Origin: an uncultured Clostridia bacterium
GTDB lineage: Bacteria; Bacillota; Clostridia; Oscillospirales; Oscillospiraceae
Reading direction: 5' to 3'
Length of the DNA stretch: 64,000 nt
Assembly: GCA_947173485.1 (NCBI GenBank)
Contig: CAMWFH010000001.1
Location: 1-64,000 of the forward strand
Positions 8,455 to 16,290 of the stretch are shown one piece after another. The notes under the pieces are model-generated. The model had not been told where the DNA came from. It did no database searches and saw only the letters and a list, made by a program, of their open reading frames with translations. The first letter of the stretch is position 1; the number at the start of each line of letters is the position of its first letter. Made by a program: the position numbers and the translations under genes.

Positions 8455-9198
8455 TCACACGATCATGCCGCCGCCCACGTTGATCACCTCGGAGGTGATG
8501 TAGGCGGCCTCGTCGGAGGCCAGGAAGGCCACCATATTGCCCACGTCGGAGGGCTTGCCGGCGTAGCCCATGGGGACACGGGCGATCATGCTGTCCCAGG
8601 CAGCGCCGCCGTTGACTTCCTTCAGCTTGCTGGTCATGTCGGTCTCGATGAAGCCGGGGCAGATGATGTTGCAGGTGATGCCCTTCTTGGCGTTCTCCCG
8701 GGCGGCGGACTTGGTCAGCCCCACCACGCCGGCCTTGGAGGCAGCGTAGTTGGCCTGGCCGATGTTGCCCAGCCAGCTGCCGGAGGAGATGTTGATGATC
8801 CGGCCGTACTCCTTCTGGCGCATATACTTCAGGGCCTCCTGGGTACCATAGAAGGTGCCGTTGAGGTTGACGTTGATGACCATGTCCCAGTTCTCTTTGC
8901 TCATCTTGTGGAGCATCCCGTCCCGATTGATGCCGGCGTTGTTGACCATGATATCCAGGGTGCCGTAGGTCTCCACGGCGAACTGCACCAGCCGGGCCAC
9001 CTCCTCCTGCACGGACATGTTCACGCAGAAGTAGCAGGCGGTGCCGCCGGCGGCGGTGATCTCGCTCACGGCCTCCTCCGCGGGGAGCATATCGGCGATG
9101 ACCACCTTTGCGCCCTCCTCGGCCAGCTTCTTTGCGATCCCCTTGCCCAGCCCCCGGCTGGCCCCCGTCACGATCGCGACTTTGTTTTCCAGACGCAT
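8455..9198 (-). CDS. FabG-like short-chain dehydrogenase (3-oxoacyl/acetoacetyl-CoA reductase type)
   Basis: A 247-residue classical SDR. Cofactor motif TGASRGLG (11-18), NNAG (86-89), catalytic Ser138/139, Tyr151 and Lys155 (YAASK), and the PGFIETDM region are all present. FabG-type enzymes reduce 3-oxoacyl-ACP; next to a thiolase, reduction of acetoacetyl-CoA to (R)-3-hydroxybutyryl-CoA is the better guess. The ATG at 9198 has GAGAGG upstream; the open frame continues further 5' but crosses AT-rich regulatory DNA. First gene of a two-gene operon with the thiolase, divergent from the LacI regulator. Confidence 0.88.
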   Translation of the reverse strand: MRLENKVAIVTGASRGLGKGIAKKLAEEGAKVVIADMLPAEEAVSEITAAGGTACYFCVNMSVQEEVARLVQFAVETYGTLDIMVNNAGINRDGMLHKMSKENWDMVINVNLNGTFYGTQEALKYMRQKEYGRIINISSGSWLGNIGQANYAASKAGVVGLTKSAARENAKKGITCNIICPGFIETDMTSKLKEVNGGAAWDSMIARVPMGYAGKPSDVGNMVAFLASDEAAYITSEVINVGGGMIV

Positions 9199-9224
9199 AG
9201 TACACCTCTCAAAAATTTTATTAG

Positions 9225-9266
9225 TTGCGCAAATTTTAGAAAATATTTGCGTAAAATTTGCGTAGG
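9225..9266. promoter_or_regulatory. Candidate operator cluster (TTGCG repeats) upstream of the SDR-thiolase operon
   Basis: In the 333-base divergent intergenic region (9199-9531) the AT-rich part holds TTGCGCAA (9225-9232, a perfect palindrome), TTTGCGTAAA (9246-9255) and TTTGCGTAGG (9257-9266, 11 bases on); a further TTTTGCGCAC lies at 9419-9428. Central CpG palindromes are the hallmark of LacI-family operators and a LacI-family gene lies next door, so these are candidate sites. No convincing -35 for the minus-strand operon was found. The rest of the region shows nothing else beyond the lacI promoter. Confidence 0.45.
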
Positions 9267-9458
9267 ACCTTTTGCTATTTATCAGTTTAGCAGAGGAGCA
9301 CCCCCCTTGTAAATTGGCAATCATCACGAATTTTCCAGGAAAACTCTGTCATAACTGTCTATTGCCACGCAATAAAAACTCTGGTATCATGAACGTGGGT
9401 AAAGCAAAAATCACAGAAATTTTGCGCACACCGCCACCTGTACGGAGCGCCATTTTCC

Positions 9459-9487
9459 TTTACGAAAGCCGCCGCCTGTGATACACT
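9459..9487 (+). promoter_or_regulatory. Promoter of the LacI-family gene
   Basis: TTTACG (9459-9464), 17 bases, TACACT (9482-9487); 44 bases before the ATG. Confidence 0.55.
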
Positions 9488-9531
9488 TGCCTAGCAGACA
9501 CCCATAAACAAACGAAAAGGTTGGCTTTTGT

Positions 9532-10590
9532 ATGAAAAAGAAAAAGGTTTCCATCACCCAGGTGGCACAGGAGCTGGAGATCTCCGCCTCCACCGTATCC
9601 AGAGCGCTCAACGACCTCCCGGGGGTCAGCGAGGAGCTGCGGAGCAAGATCAAGAGCTACGCCCAGTCCATCGGCTACCTGCCGGGCACCGCCACCAAGA
9701 ACGGCTCCACCGGCAAGCAGAACATCATCGGCATGATTCTAGGGGATATCCGCAACCCCTTCTACGCGGACCTGGTGTTCGCGGTCCAGCGGCAGCTGGA
9801 CGAGAACGGGTACCTGCTCACCGTGTTCAACAGCCGCTACAGCGAGCAGGAGGAGCTGCGCTATATGCACCTCGCCGAGCGGTTCAACTTCGCCGGCATC
9901 ATCCAGGTGACGGTGACCACGGAGCGCATGGGCGAGGCCATGCGGAAGCTGAGCATCCCGGTGGTCATGGTCAACCGGATGCTGGACAGCTTCGAGACCG
10001 ACGTGGTGCTGCTGGACAACTACGAGGCCGGCTACATCGCCACCCGGCACCTCATCGAGCGGGGCCACTCCCGCATCGGTTTCCTGCTGGGGCAGCAGAA
10101 CTCCTCCTCCTCCGGCCTGCGCTTCAAGGGCTTCCAGCAGGCCATGGCCAACTACAACCTGACCATCGAGGAGAGCGACATCCTCCAGGGGGACCTGACC
10201 ATGGGCACCGCCTACGAGCTGGCCAAGACCTTCATCCACCGGCAGGAGGAGCTGCCCACGGCCATGGTCATCTCCAATGACATCGCCGCTCACGGCTTCA
10301 TGTCCTGCTGTCTGGAGGCGGGACTGGAGATCCCCCAGATGATGTCGGTGGTCAGCTTCGACAACATCCGCTTCAGCTCGGCGGGCACCGCGCCCCTGAC
10401 CACCATCGACGCCCATGTGGACGATATGGGGCGGATCGCCGCGGACCTGATGGTGGACCGGATCCGCCGGCCCAACAAGGACACGGACCGGATCGTCCTC
10501 AGTCCCCGGCTGGTGGAGCGGAAGTCCACGATCCCCTACCGGGAGACCAAGCGGTGGCAAAAGCCGGAGCGACCCAAAGAGCATTCCTAG
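9532..10590 (+). CDS. LacI-family transcriptional regulator
   Basis: A 352-residue repressor. Residues 6-55 form the LacI helix-turn-helix and hinge (VSITQVAQELEISASTVSRALN, then GVSEELRSKI and IGYLPG), followed by a periplasmic-binding-like effector domain (IIGMILGDIRNPFYADLV, VVSFDNIRFSSAGTAPLTTI). The family senses small sugars or sugar acids. It stands between the divergent SDR-thiolase operon and the SDR-liv genes on its own strand and may control either. Start: ATG at 9532 after an AAAAGG site. The last ~15 residues are lysine/proline-rich and probably disordered. Confidence 0.9.
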   Translation: MKKKKVSITQVAQELEISASTVSRALNDLPGVSEELRSKIKSYAQSIGYLPGTATKNGSTGKQNIIGMILGDIRNPFYADLVFAVQRQLDENGYLLTVFNSRYSEQEELRYMHLAERFNFAGIIQVTVTTERMGEAMRKLSIPVVMVNRMLDSFETDVVLLDNYEAGYIATRHLIERGHSRIGFLLGQQNSSSSGLRFKGFQQAMANYNLTIEESDILQGDLTMGTAYELAKTFIHRQEELPTAMVISNDIAAHGFMSCCLEAGLEIPQMMSVVSFDNIRFSSAGTAPLTTIDAHVDDMGRIAADLMVDRIRRPNKDTDRIVLSPRLVERKSTIPYRETKRWQKPERPKEHS

Positions 10591-10680
10591 AACATTCCTA
10601 AAGCGTTCCAAAAAGCGTCCCAGGACGGCCGCTTTCAAGAGTTTGGAGAAGAGATAAGAGTAATAGGAGGGGATGGCAGT

Positions 10681-11442
10681 TTGTTTTCACTAGACAGCTT
10701 CAGCCTGGAGGGGAAGAGAGCCATCGTGACAGGCGGGACAAGGGGGCTGTGCCGGGAGATCGCCCAGGCCTACCACGACCTGGGGGCCCAGGTGGTGCTG
10801 TGGGGCCGCAGCGGCGGCGCGGCGGAGGAGATGGGAGCGGCGGGCGCGCCGGTGTGGTCCGTCTCCTGCGACCTCAGCCAAAGCGGGCAGATCCAGCGGG
10901 CCATGGAGGAGAGCTTAGAGCACCTGGGCGGCCGGCTGGACATCCTGGTCAACGGCGCCGGGCTGCAGCACCGCGCCCCCGCCCTGGAGTTCCCGGAGGA
11001 GCAGTGGCGGCGGATCATCGAGGTCAATCTGACGGCGATGTTCCTGGTGTCCCAGCAGGCGGGGCGGCTGATGTGCGCCCAGGGGAGCGGACGGATCATC
11101 AACATCGCCTCCATGTGCTCCTTCTTCGGCAGCGTGCGCATCCCCGCCTACTCCGCCAGCAAGGGCGGCGTGGCCCAGCTGACCAAGGCCCTGAGCAATG
11201 AGTGGGCCGGCCAGGGGGTCACGGTGAACGCCATCGCCCCCGGCTATATGGCGACCGAACTTACCCGGAGCATCCAGGAGACCGACCCGGCGCAGTACGA
11301 CCAGATCACCGCCCGCATCCCCATGGGCCGGTGGGGCCGGCCGGAGGACCTCCAGGGGCTGGCTGTTTTTCTGGCCTCGCCGGCGGCGGCGTACATCTCC
11401 GGCGCGGTGATCCCGCTGGACGGCGGATACTTGGGGAAATAG
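10681..11442 (+). CDS. Short-chain dehydrogenase (KduD/gluconate 5-dehydrogenase-like)
   Basis: A 253-residue SDR with Ser144, Tyr157 and Lys161 (YSASKGG) as catalytic residues. Sequence flavour (FSLEGKRAIVTGGTRGL, IINIASMCSFFG, PGYMATELT, FLASPAAAYISGAVIPLDGGY) resembles 2-deoxy-gluconate 3-dehydrogenase and gluconate 5-dehydrogenase. Two deviations: the third glycine of the cofactor motif is Cys (TGGTRGLC) and NNAG reads NGAG. The start is TTG at 10681 preceded by AGGAGGGG; the nearby ATG at 10673 runs to a stop after six codons. It precedes livH by 15 bases and probably belongs to the same transcript; the true substrate is unknown. Confidence 0.82.
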   Translation: MFSLDSFSLEGKRAIVTGGTRGLCREIAQAYHDLGAQVVLWGRSGGAAEEMGAAGAPVWSVSCDLSQSGQIQRAMEESLEHLGGRLDILVNGAGLQHRAPALEFPEEQWRRIIEVNLTAMFLVSQQAGRLMCAQGSGRIINIASMCSFFGSVRIPAYSASKGGVAQLTKALSNEWAGQGVTVNAIAPGYMATELTRSIQETDPAQYDQITARIPMGRWGRPEDLQGLAVFLASPAAAYISGAVIPLDGGYLGK

Positions 11443-11457
11443 GAGGGAAGTCGAGCA

Positions 11458-12333
11458 ATGAATTTCAACGTTATCTTCCAGGCGATCGTCAACGGACTGA
11501 TGATCGGCGGCATCTACTCACTGATCGGTATGTCCCTGACCATCATCTTCGGCGTGATGAAGGTCATCAACTTCTGTCAGGGCGAGCTGCTGATGCTGGG
11601 GATGTACTGCACCTATGTGCTCAACAGCAAGCTGGGGATGGACCCGTTCTTGGCGATCCCCATCGTGGCGGTGATCATGTTCCTCTTCGGCGTGCTGCTC
11701 CAGTCCCTGCTGATCACCCGGTCCATCCGGGACGGGGACGACGATACCAACGTGCTGTTCCTCACCGCCGGTCTGGGGATCCTGTTCAGCAGCAGTATGC
11801 AGGTGATCTTCGGCACCAACTACCGCAGCGTGGAGAGCCACTTTGCCAACCAGACCGTCTCCATCGCCGGCGCGGCCCTCAGCGTCAACCGGCTGATCAG
11901 CTTCCTGATTCTGATCGCCCTGACGGTGCTGCTGTTCCTGTTCCTGAAGAAGACCCGGATCGGCAAGCAGATACGGGCCACCTCCCAGAACCGGACCGGC
12001 GCCAGCGTCTGCGGCATCCAGGCCAAGCTGGTCTACGCCTGCACCTACGGTCTGGGCGCCGCCATCGCCGGCGTGGCCGGGGCGTGCCTGATGACCTACT
12101 ACTATGTGTTCCCCAACGTGGGCAGCGTATATGGCACCCGCTCCTTCATCGTGGTCACGATCGGCACCCTGGGCAACATCGTCGGCGGCTTCTTCGGCGG
12201 CCTGGTCTTAGGCTGCCTGGAGACCCTGGGGGCTCTGGTGGTCACCTCGGCGTATAAAGAGACCCTGGTCTATGTGTGCTTCGTCATCATCCTGGTGGTC
12301 AAGCAGCGGCTCCAGGCAAAGAGGAGGGCTTGA
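11458..12333 (+). CDS. livH: Liv-type ABC transporter permease (LivH family)
   Basis: A 291-residue multi-spanning inner-membrane protein, first permease of a hydrophobic amino acid transporter (HAAT) type importer. Start region FQAIVNGLMIGGIYSLIGMSLTIIFGVMKVINFCQGELL is diagnostic of LivH; about eight hydrophobic segments follow. The GVMKVINFCQGE phrase matches the conserved early loop. AGGAGGGAAGTCGAGCA precedes the ATG. It is followed after three bases by livM, and the five liv genes are in the usual HMGF-receptor order. HAAT systems also import amides, urea and aromatic or short organic acids, so the Liv name describes family, not proven substrate. Confidence 0.9.
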   Translation: MNFNVIFQAIVNGLMIGGIYSLIGMSLTIIFGVMKVINFCQGELLMLGMYCTYVLNSKLGMDPFLAIPIVAVIMFLFGVLLQSLLITRSIRDGDDDTNVLFLTAGLGILFSSSMQVIFGTNYRSVESHFANQTVSIAGAALSVNRLISFLILIALTVLLFLFLKKTRIGKQIRATSQNRTGASVCGIQAKLVYACTYGLGAAIAGVAGACLMTYYYVFPNVGSVYGTRSFIVVTIGTLGNIVGGFFGGLVLGCLETLGALVVTSAYKETLVYVCFVIILVVKQRLQAKRRA

Positions 12334-12336
12334 ACC

Positions 12337-13374
12337 ATGGAAAAACTGAAACGCTATGCCAAGAACAACCCCATGGCGGTGGTCATGGTGGTGCTGCTGG
12401 TGCTGGGCGTGCTGCTGCCGCTGTTTTTGAACAAGGCGTACGTCCTGTCGATCCTGTGCATGACGGTCTATGTGGCCGGCTGCTCCTTAGCGTGGAGCAT
12501 CCTGGGCGGCATGATCGGTCAGATCTCCCTAGGCCACGGCGCTTTCGCCGCCATCGGCGCCTATATCGGCACCGTGTTCATCACCTACTTCAACACCTCC
12601 CCCTGGATCGCCATGGCCGTCTCCTTCGTGGTGGTGGGGGCCACGATCACCCTGCTGATGACCCCCTGCTTCGGCCTGAAGGGCGCCTACTTCTCCCTGA
12701 CCACCATCGCCTTCGGCGAGGCCTTCCGCAACATCTTCACCAACTGGGAGTATGTGGGCGCGGGCCAGGGCATGATGCTCCCGCTGGTCCGGGCGAAGGA
12801 CGAATCCCTGTGGATGCTGGCCTTCCGCTCCAAGGCGTCCTACTACTATGTGGGGCTGGTGCTGCTGGTGGTGTTCTACCTCATCGTCAAGTGGATCGAC
12901 GGCTCCAAGCTGGGCTACGCCCTCAAGACCATCCGTGAGGACGAGGGCACCGCCGAGGCCATCGGCATCAAGCCCATCAAGTACAAGCTGATCGCCACCT
13001 TCATCAGCACCGGCATGGTGTCTGTGATGGGCGTGTTCTACGCCACCTACATCCGCTACATCAGCCCCGAGCTGATGCTCCAGAGCAAATCCCTGGAGTT
13101 CGTGCTCCCCGCCGTCATCGGCGGCATCAGCACGGTGGAGGGCCCGGTGCTGGGCTCCCTCATCATCGTCCCGCTGTCCCAGTATCTGAACTCCGCCCTG
13201 GGCAGCAAGCTGCCCGGCTCCAACCTGGTGGTCTACGCGCTGATCCTGATCGTGGTGGTCCTGTTCCGCCCCTCGGGCCTTCTGGGCTGGTGGCAGGAGC
13301 AGCGGCAGAAGAAGCGCATCGCCGCCGAGAAGGCGGAGCTGGGCGAGGAAGGAAAGGAGCAGGTCAATGGGTAA
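12337..13374 (+). CDS. livM: Liv-type ABC transporter permease (LivM family)
   Basis: A 345-residue integral membrane permease, partner of LivH. It has the LivM-typical ISLGHGAFAAIGAY motif and the cytoplasmic EAA-like loop in ALKTIREDEGTAEAIGI, with roughly eight to nine hydrophobic spans. The C-terminus ends in a charged tail (QRQKKRIAAEKAELGEEGKEQ) that is longer than in many relatives. Stop overlaps the livG start by eight bases. Confidence 0.9.
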   Translation: MEKLKRYAKNNPMAVVMVVLLVLGVLLPLFLNKAYVLSILCMTVYVAGCSLAWSILGGMIGQISLGHGAFAAIGAYIGTVFITYFNTSPWIAMAVSFVVVGATITLLMTPCFGLKGAYFSLTTIAFGEAFRNIFTNWEYVGAGQGMMLPLVRAKDESLWMLAFRSKASYYYVGLVLLVVFYLIVKWIDGSKLGYALKTIREDEGTAEAIGIKPIKYKLIATFISTGMVSVMGVFYATYIRYISPELMLQSKSLEFVLPAVIGGISTVEGPVLGSLIIVPLSQYLNSALGSKLPGSNLVVYALILIVVVLFRPSGLLGWWQEQRQKKRIAAEKAELGEEGKEQVNG

Positions 13375-14101
13375 TATCCTTTCGATCTCCGGCCTGAGCA
13401 AGTCCTTTAGGGGCCTGCAGGCGGTCAACAACGTGAGCTTCAACGTGCGGGAGGGCGGCATCACCGGGATGATCGGCTCCAACGGCGCGGGCAAGACCAC
13501 CGTGTTCAACATGATCAGCGGCGTCCTGGTCCCCACCGCCGGCACCATCACCTACCGGGACCAGGACATCACCGGCAAGCCCTCCTACTGCTATACCGAC
13601 ATGGGCATCGCCCGGACCTTCCAGATCATGAAGCCCCTGCGGCATATGTCCGTGCTGGACAACGTGATCTCCGGCGCTCTCTACGGCCGCAAGCACTACA
13701 AGAGCGCCAAGGAGGCCAAGGAGTACGCCGAGGAGATCCTACAGTTCACCGGCCTCTACGAGCGGCGCAACTGGCTCCCCGGCGAGATGGGCACCCCCTT
13801 CAAGAAGCGGCTGGAGGTGGCCCGTGCCCTGGCCACGGACCCGGACCTGCTGCTGCTGGACGAGGTGATGGCGGGGCTGAACCCCACGGAGACAGACGAG
13901 GCCATCGAGCTGTTCCGGGCCATCAACGCCCGGGGCACCACCATCCTGCTGATCGAGCATATCATGCACGCGGTGGCCACCCTCTGCGAGGAGGTGGTGG
14001 TGATGCACCACGGCGAGAAGGTGGCCGAGGGCACGCCGGAGCAGGTGATGAACGACCCGTATGTGATCGAGATCTATCTGGGCAAGGGGGATGATGACTG
14101 A
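13367..14101 (+). CDS. livG: Liv-type ABC transporter ATP-binding protein (LivG family)
   Basis: A 244-residue ATPase. Walker A GSNGAGKTT and Walker B LLLLDEVMAGLNP are intact, as is the switch His in LLIEHIM. The signature region, normally LPYGxQRRLEIARAL in LivG proteins, reads EMGTPFKKRLEVARAL, so it is degenerate even for this family and could weaken one of the two ATP sites. It works as a heterodimer with LivF on the cytoplasmic face. Stop and livF start overlap (TGATG). Confidence 0.9.
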   Translation: MGNILSISGLSKSFRGLQAVNNVSFNVREGGITGMIGSNGAGKTTVFNMISGVLVPTAGTITYRDQDITGKPSYCYTDMGIARTFQIMKPLRHMSVLDNVISGALYGRKHYKSAKEAKEYAEEILQFTGLYERRNWLPGEMGTPFKKRLEVARALATDPDLLLLDEVMAGLNPTETDEAIELFRAINARGTTILLIEHIMHAVATLCEEVVVMHHGEKVAEGTPEQVMNDPYVIEIYLGKGDDD

Positions 14102-14820
14102 TGGCAGACCGGTTTCTGGAGGTAACGGACCTGGAGGTCAAATACGGCGACATCCAGGTCATCTGGAAGGAGAGCTTTTATGTGGACCGGGGCGAGATCA
14201 TCGCCATCGTCGGCTCCAACGGCACCGGCAAGACCACCACGGTCAGCGCCTGCGCCGGCCTCATCCACCCCTGCGGCGGCAGCATCAAGGTGGCCGGCAC
14301 GGAGATGGCGGGGCAGACGGCCCGGAAGTACATCGACCAGGGGGTGACCCTGGTACCGGAGGGCCGGCAGCTGTTCCCGGAGATGACGGTGCTGGAGAAC
14401 CTGGAGATGGGCTGCACCAGCAAGGAGGCCCGGGCCAAGAAGAAGGAGAGCCTGGAGAAGGTGTTCGCCTGGTTCCCGAAGCTGAAGGACCGGGCCAAGC
14501 AGCTGGCCGGTTCCCTCTCCGGCGGCGAGCAGCAGATGGTGGCCTTCTCCCGGGGCATGATGCAGCTGCCGCGGCTCCTCATCATGGATGAGCCCAGCCT
14601 GGGCCTGGCCCCCAACATCGTGGACAACATCTTCGCCATCTCCAAGTCCATCGCCCAGGACGAGGGGCTGTCCATCATCCTGGTGGAGCAGGACGTGCGC
14701 AAGGCGCTGAAGGTGGCGGACCGGGGCTATGTGATCGAGAACGGCAGGATCACCATCCAGGGCTCCTCCCAGCAGCTGCTGAACGACCCGGAGGTGAAGA
14801 AGGCCTACCTGGGCTTCTGA
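14101..14820 (+). CDS. livF: Liv-type ABC transporter ATP-binding protein (LivF family)
   Basis: A 239-residue ATPase with canonical motifs: Walker A GSNGTGKTT, signature LSGGEQQMVAFSRGM, Walker B LLIMDEPSLGLAP and switch His replaced by Gln in LVEQDV, as usual in LivF. Full-length. Forms the second nucleotide-binding subunit with LivG. The receptor gene follows after 77 bases holding only a weak GC-rich hairpin. Confidence 0.92.
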   Translation: MADRFLEVTDLEVKYGDIQVIWKESFYVDRGEIIAIVGSNGTGKTTTVSACAGLIHPCGGSIKVAGTEMAGQTARKYIDQGVTLVPEGRQLFPEMTVLENLEMGCTSKEARAKKKESLEKVFAWFPKLKDRAKQLAGSLSGGEQQMVAFSRGMMQLPRLLIMDEPSLGLAPNIVDNIFAISKSIAQDEGLSIILVEQDVRKALKVADRGYVIENGRITIQGSSQQLLNDPEVKKAYLGF

Positions 14821-14897
14821 TCGGTATTTGCGGCGGGAGCGCCGTAGATATAGGCACTTTACACATCATCAAAGATCAAAAAAGATTGGAGAAGCGT

Positions 14898-16184
14898 ATG
14901 AAAAAGGTATTATCTCTTATCCTCGCGCTGGCAATGGTCCTGTCCCTGGCCGCCTGCGGCGGCGACAACGATGACAAGAAGCAGCCGGATGGTCCGAGCG
15001 GCGACGGCGGCAAGGTCATCACCATCGGCGGCCTCTATCCCCTCACCGGCTCCGCCGCCAGCTCCGGCAAGACCATGCAGTACGGCATCGACTACGCCAT
15101 CAAGTGCATCAACGACGCCGGCGGCATCAACGGCTACAAGCTGGACGTGGTCTGGGGCGACACCCAAGGCGACGCAGCCGTGTCCGTCACCCAGGCGGAG
15201 AACCTGATCACCGAGAACGATGTGGACATCGTCATGGGCTGCTATCAGTCCGGCGTGACCCTCACCGCCTCCGCGGTGGGCGAGCAGTACGGCTGCCCCT
15301 TCATCACCGCCAACGCCACCTCCGAGGCGCTCACCGCCCAGGGCTATGAGTACTTCTTCCGTCTGGCTCCCACCAACATGATGTTCCTCCGTGACATGGT
15401 GGAGTTCTGCAAGAGCTACAGCGACGAGAAGGGCCTGGATCTCAAGACCGCCGCCATCTGCGTGGACAACACCGAGGTGGGCCAGCAGACCATCAGCTAC
15501 GCCAAGTATTGGGCGGAGCAGTACGGCATCGAGATCGTGGGCGTGGTGACTCACCCCTCCGGCGCCGCCGACCTGTCCTCTGAGGTCCTGCAGCTGAAGG
15601 ACTATGACGCCGACATCCTGATCGTGGACCAGTACGTCTCCGACGCCATCCTGCTGACCAACACCCTGGTGGAGCAGAACTACAAGCCCGGCATCATGAT
15701 CGCCAAGGGCAACGGCTACACCGAGGCCGACTATGTGGCCTCCATGGGCAGCAAGCTCAACGGCATCATGCTGGCCACCGAGTTCATCGAGGGCTCCAAG
15801 GGCCAGGCCATCTCCGACGGATTCAAGGCCTTCTCCGGCGAGGCCATGAACGGCCACTCCGCCGAGGCGTACACCGTGGTGTACACCATCGCCGAGGCCA
15901 TCTACAACATCTCCAGCCGGGGCGAGGAGGTCGACCGGGAGAGCCTGAAGAACGAGCTGAGCCAGATCTCCATCAAGGAGAAGTTCTTCGACGGCAGCGA
16001 GATCATCATGCCCTATGACGTGATCGAGTTCTGCGAGGCCACCACCGTCATGGACACCGAGTATCTCCACACCAACCTGGCCGGCTGCCTGACCGTGGCC
16101 CAGTACCAGGATGGCAAGCTCTACGCCGTGTACCCCGAGTCCGCCGCCCAGAAGGATGTCGTCTATCCCGCGACCTTCAACTGA
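14898..16184 (+). CDS. Liv-type ABC transporter substrate-binding lipoprotein
   Basis: A 428-residue receptor. Residues 1-20 form a lipoprotein signal with lipobox LSLAACG, so the mature protein is anchored by Cys. The fold is Peripla_BP_6 (amide/branched-chain amino acid receptor): GGLYPLTGSAASSGKTMQYG, INDAGGINGYKL and the DTQGDAAVSVTQAENLI helix are recognisable. The ATG at 14898 follows GGAGAAGCGT; the TTG at 14886 would place the ribosome site inside the gene. A strong terminator follows. The ligand is unknown; flanking CoA-transferase, ligase and dehydrogenases favour an organic acid or amino acid used for carbon. Confidence 0.9.
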   Translation: MKKVLSLILALAMVLSLAACGGDNDDKKQPDGPSGDGGKVITIGGLYPLTGSAASSGKTMQYGIDYAIKCINDAGGINGYKLDVVWGDTQGDAAVSVTQAENLITENDVDIVMGCYQSGVTLTASAVGEQYGCPFITANATSEALTAQGYEYFFRLAPTNMMFLRDMVEFCKSYSDEKGLDLKTAAICVDNTEVGQQTISYAKYWAEQYGIEIVGVVTHPSGAADLSSEVLQLKDYDADILIVDQYVSDAILLTNTLVEQNYKPGIMIAKGNGYTEADYVASMGSKLNGIMLATEFIEGSKGQAISDGFKAFSGEAMNGHSAEAYTVVYTIAEAIYNISSRGEEVDRESLKNELSQISIKEKFFDGSEIIMPYDVIEFCEATTVMDTEYLHTNLAGCLTVAQYQDGKLYAVYPESAAQKDVVYPATFN

Positions 16185-16200
16185 TCGGAACGTTTTGAAA

Positions 16201-16240
16201 GGAAGGGAGTTTCAGGAAGGTCTGAAACTCCCTTCCTCTT
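16201..16240 (+). terminator. Terminator of the liv operon
   Basis: A perfect 15-bp stem, GGAAGGGAGTTTCAG (16201-16215) with CTGAAACTCCCTTCC (16222-16236), six-base loop, followed by TCTTCT. Confidence 0.8.
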
Positions 16241-16290
16241 CTGGATAAAAAAATACCGGCCGCCACCGGCGGCAGAAAGGCAGCTCGACT

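Noticed and set aside
7191-8483. A 430-codon plus-strand frame
   Set aside because: Antisense to the thiolase gene, which has all catalytic residues; the frame encodes no recognisable protein.
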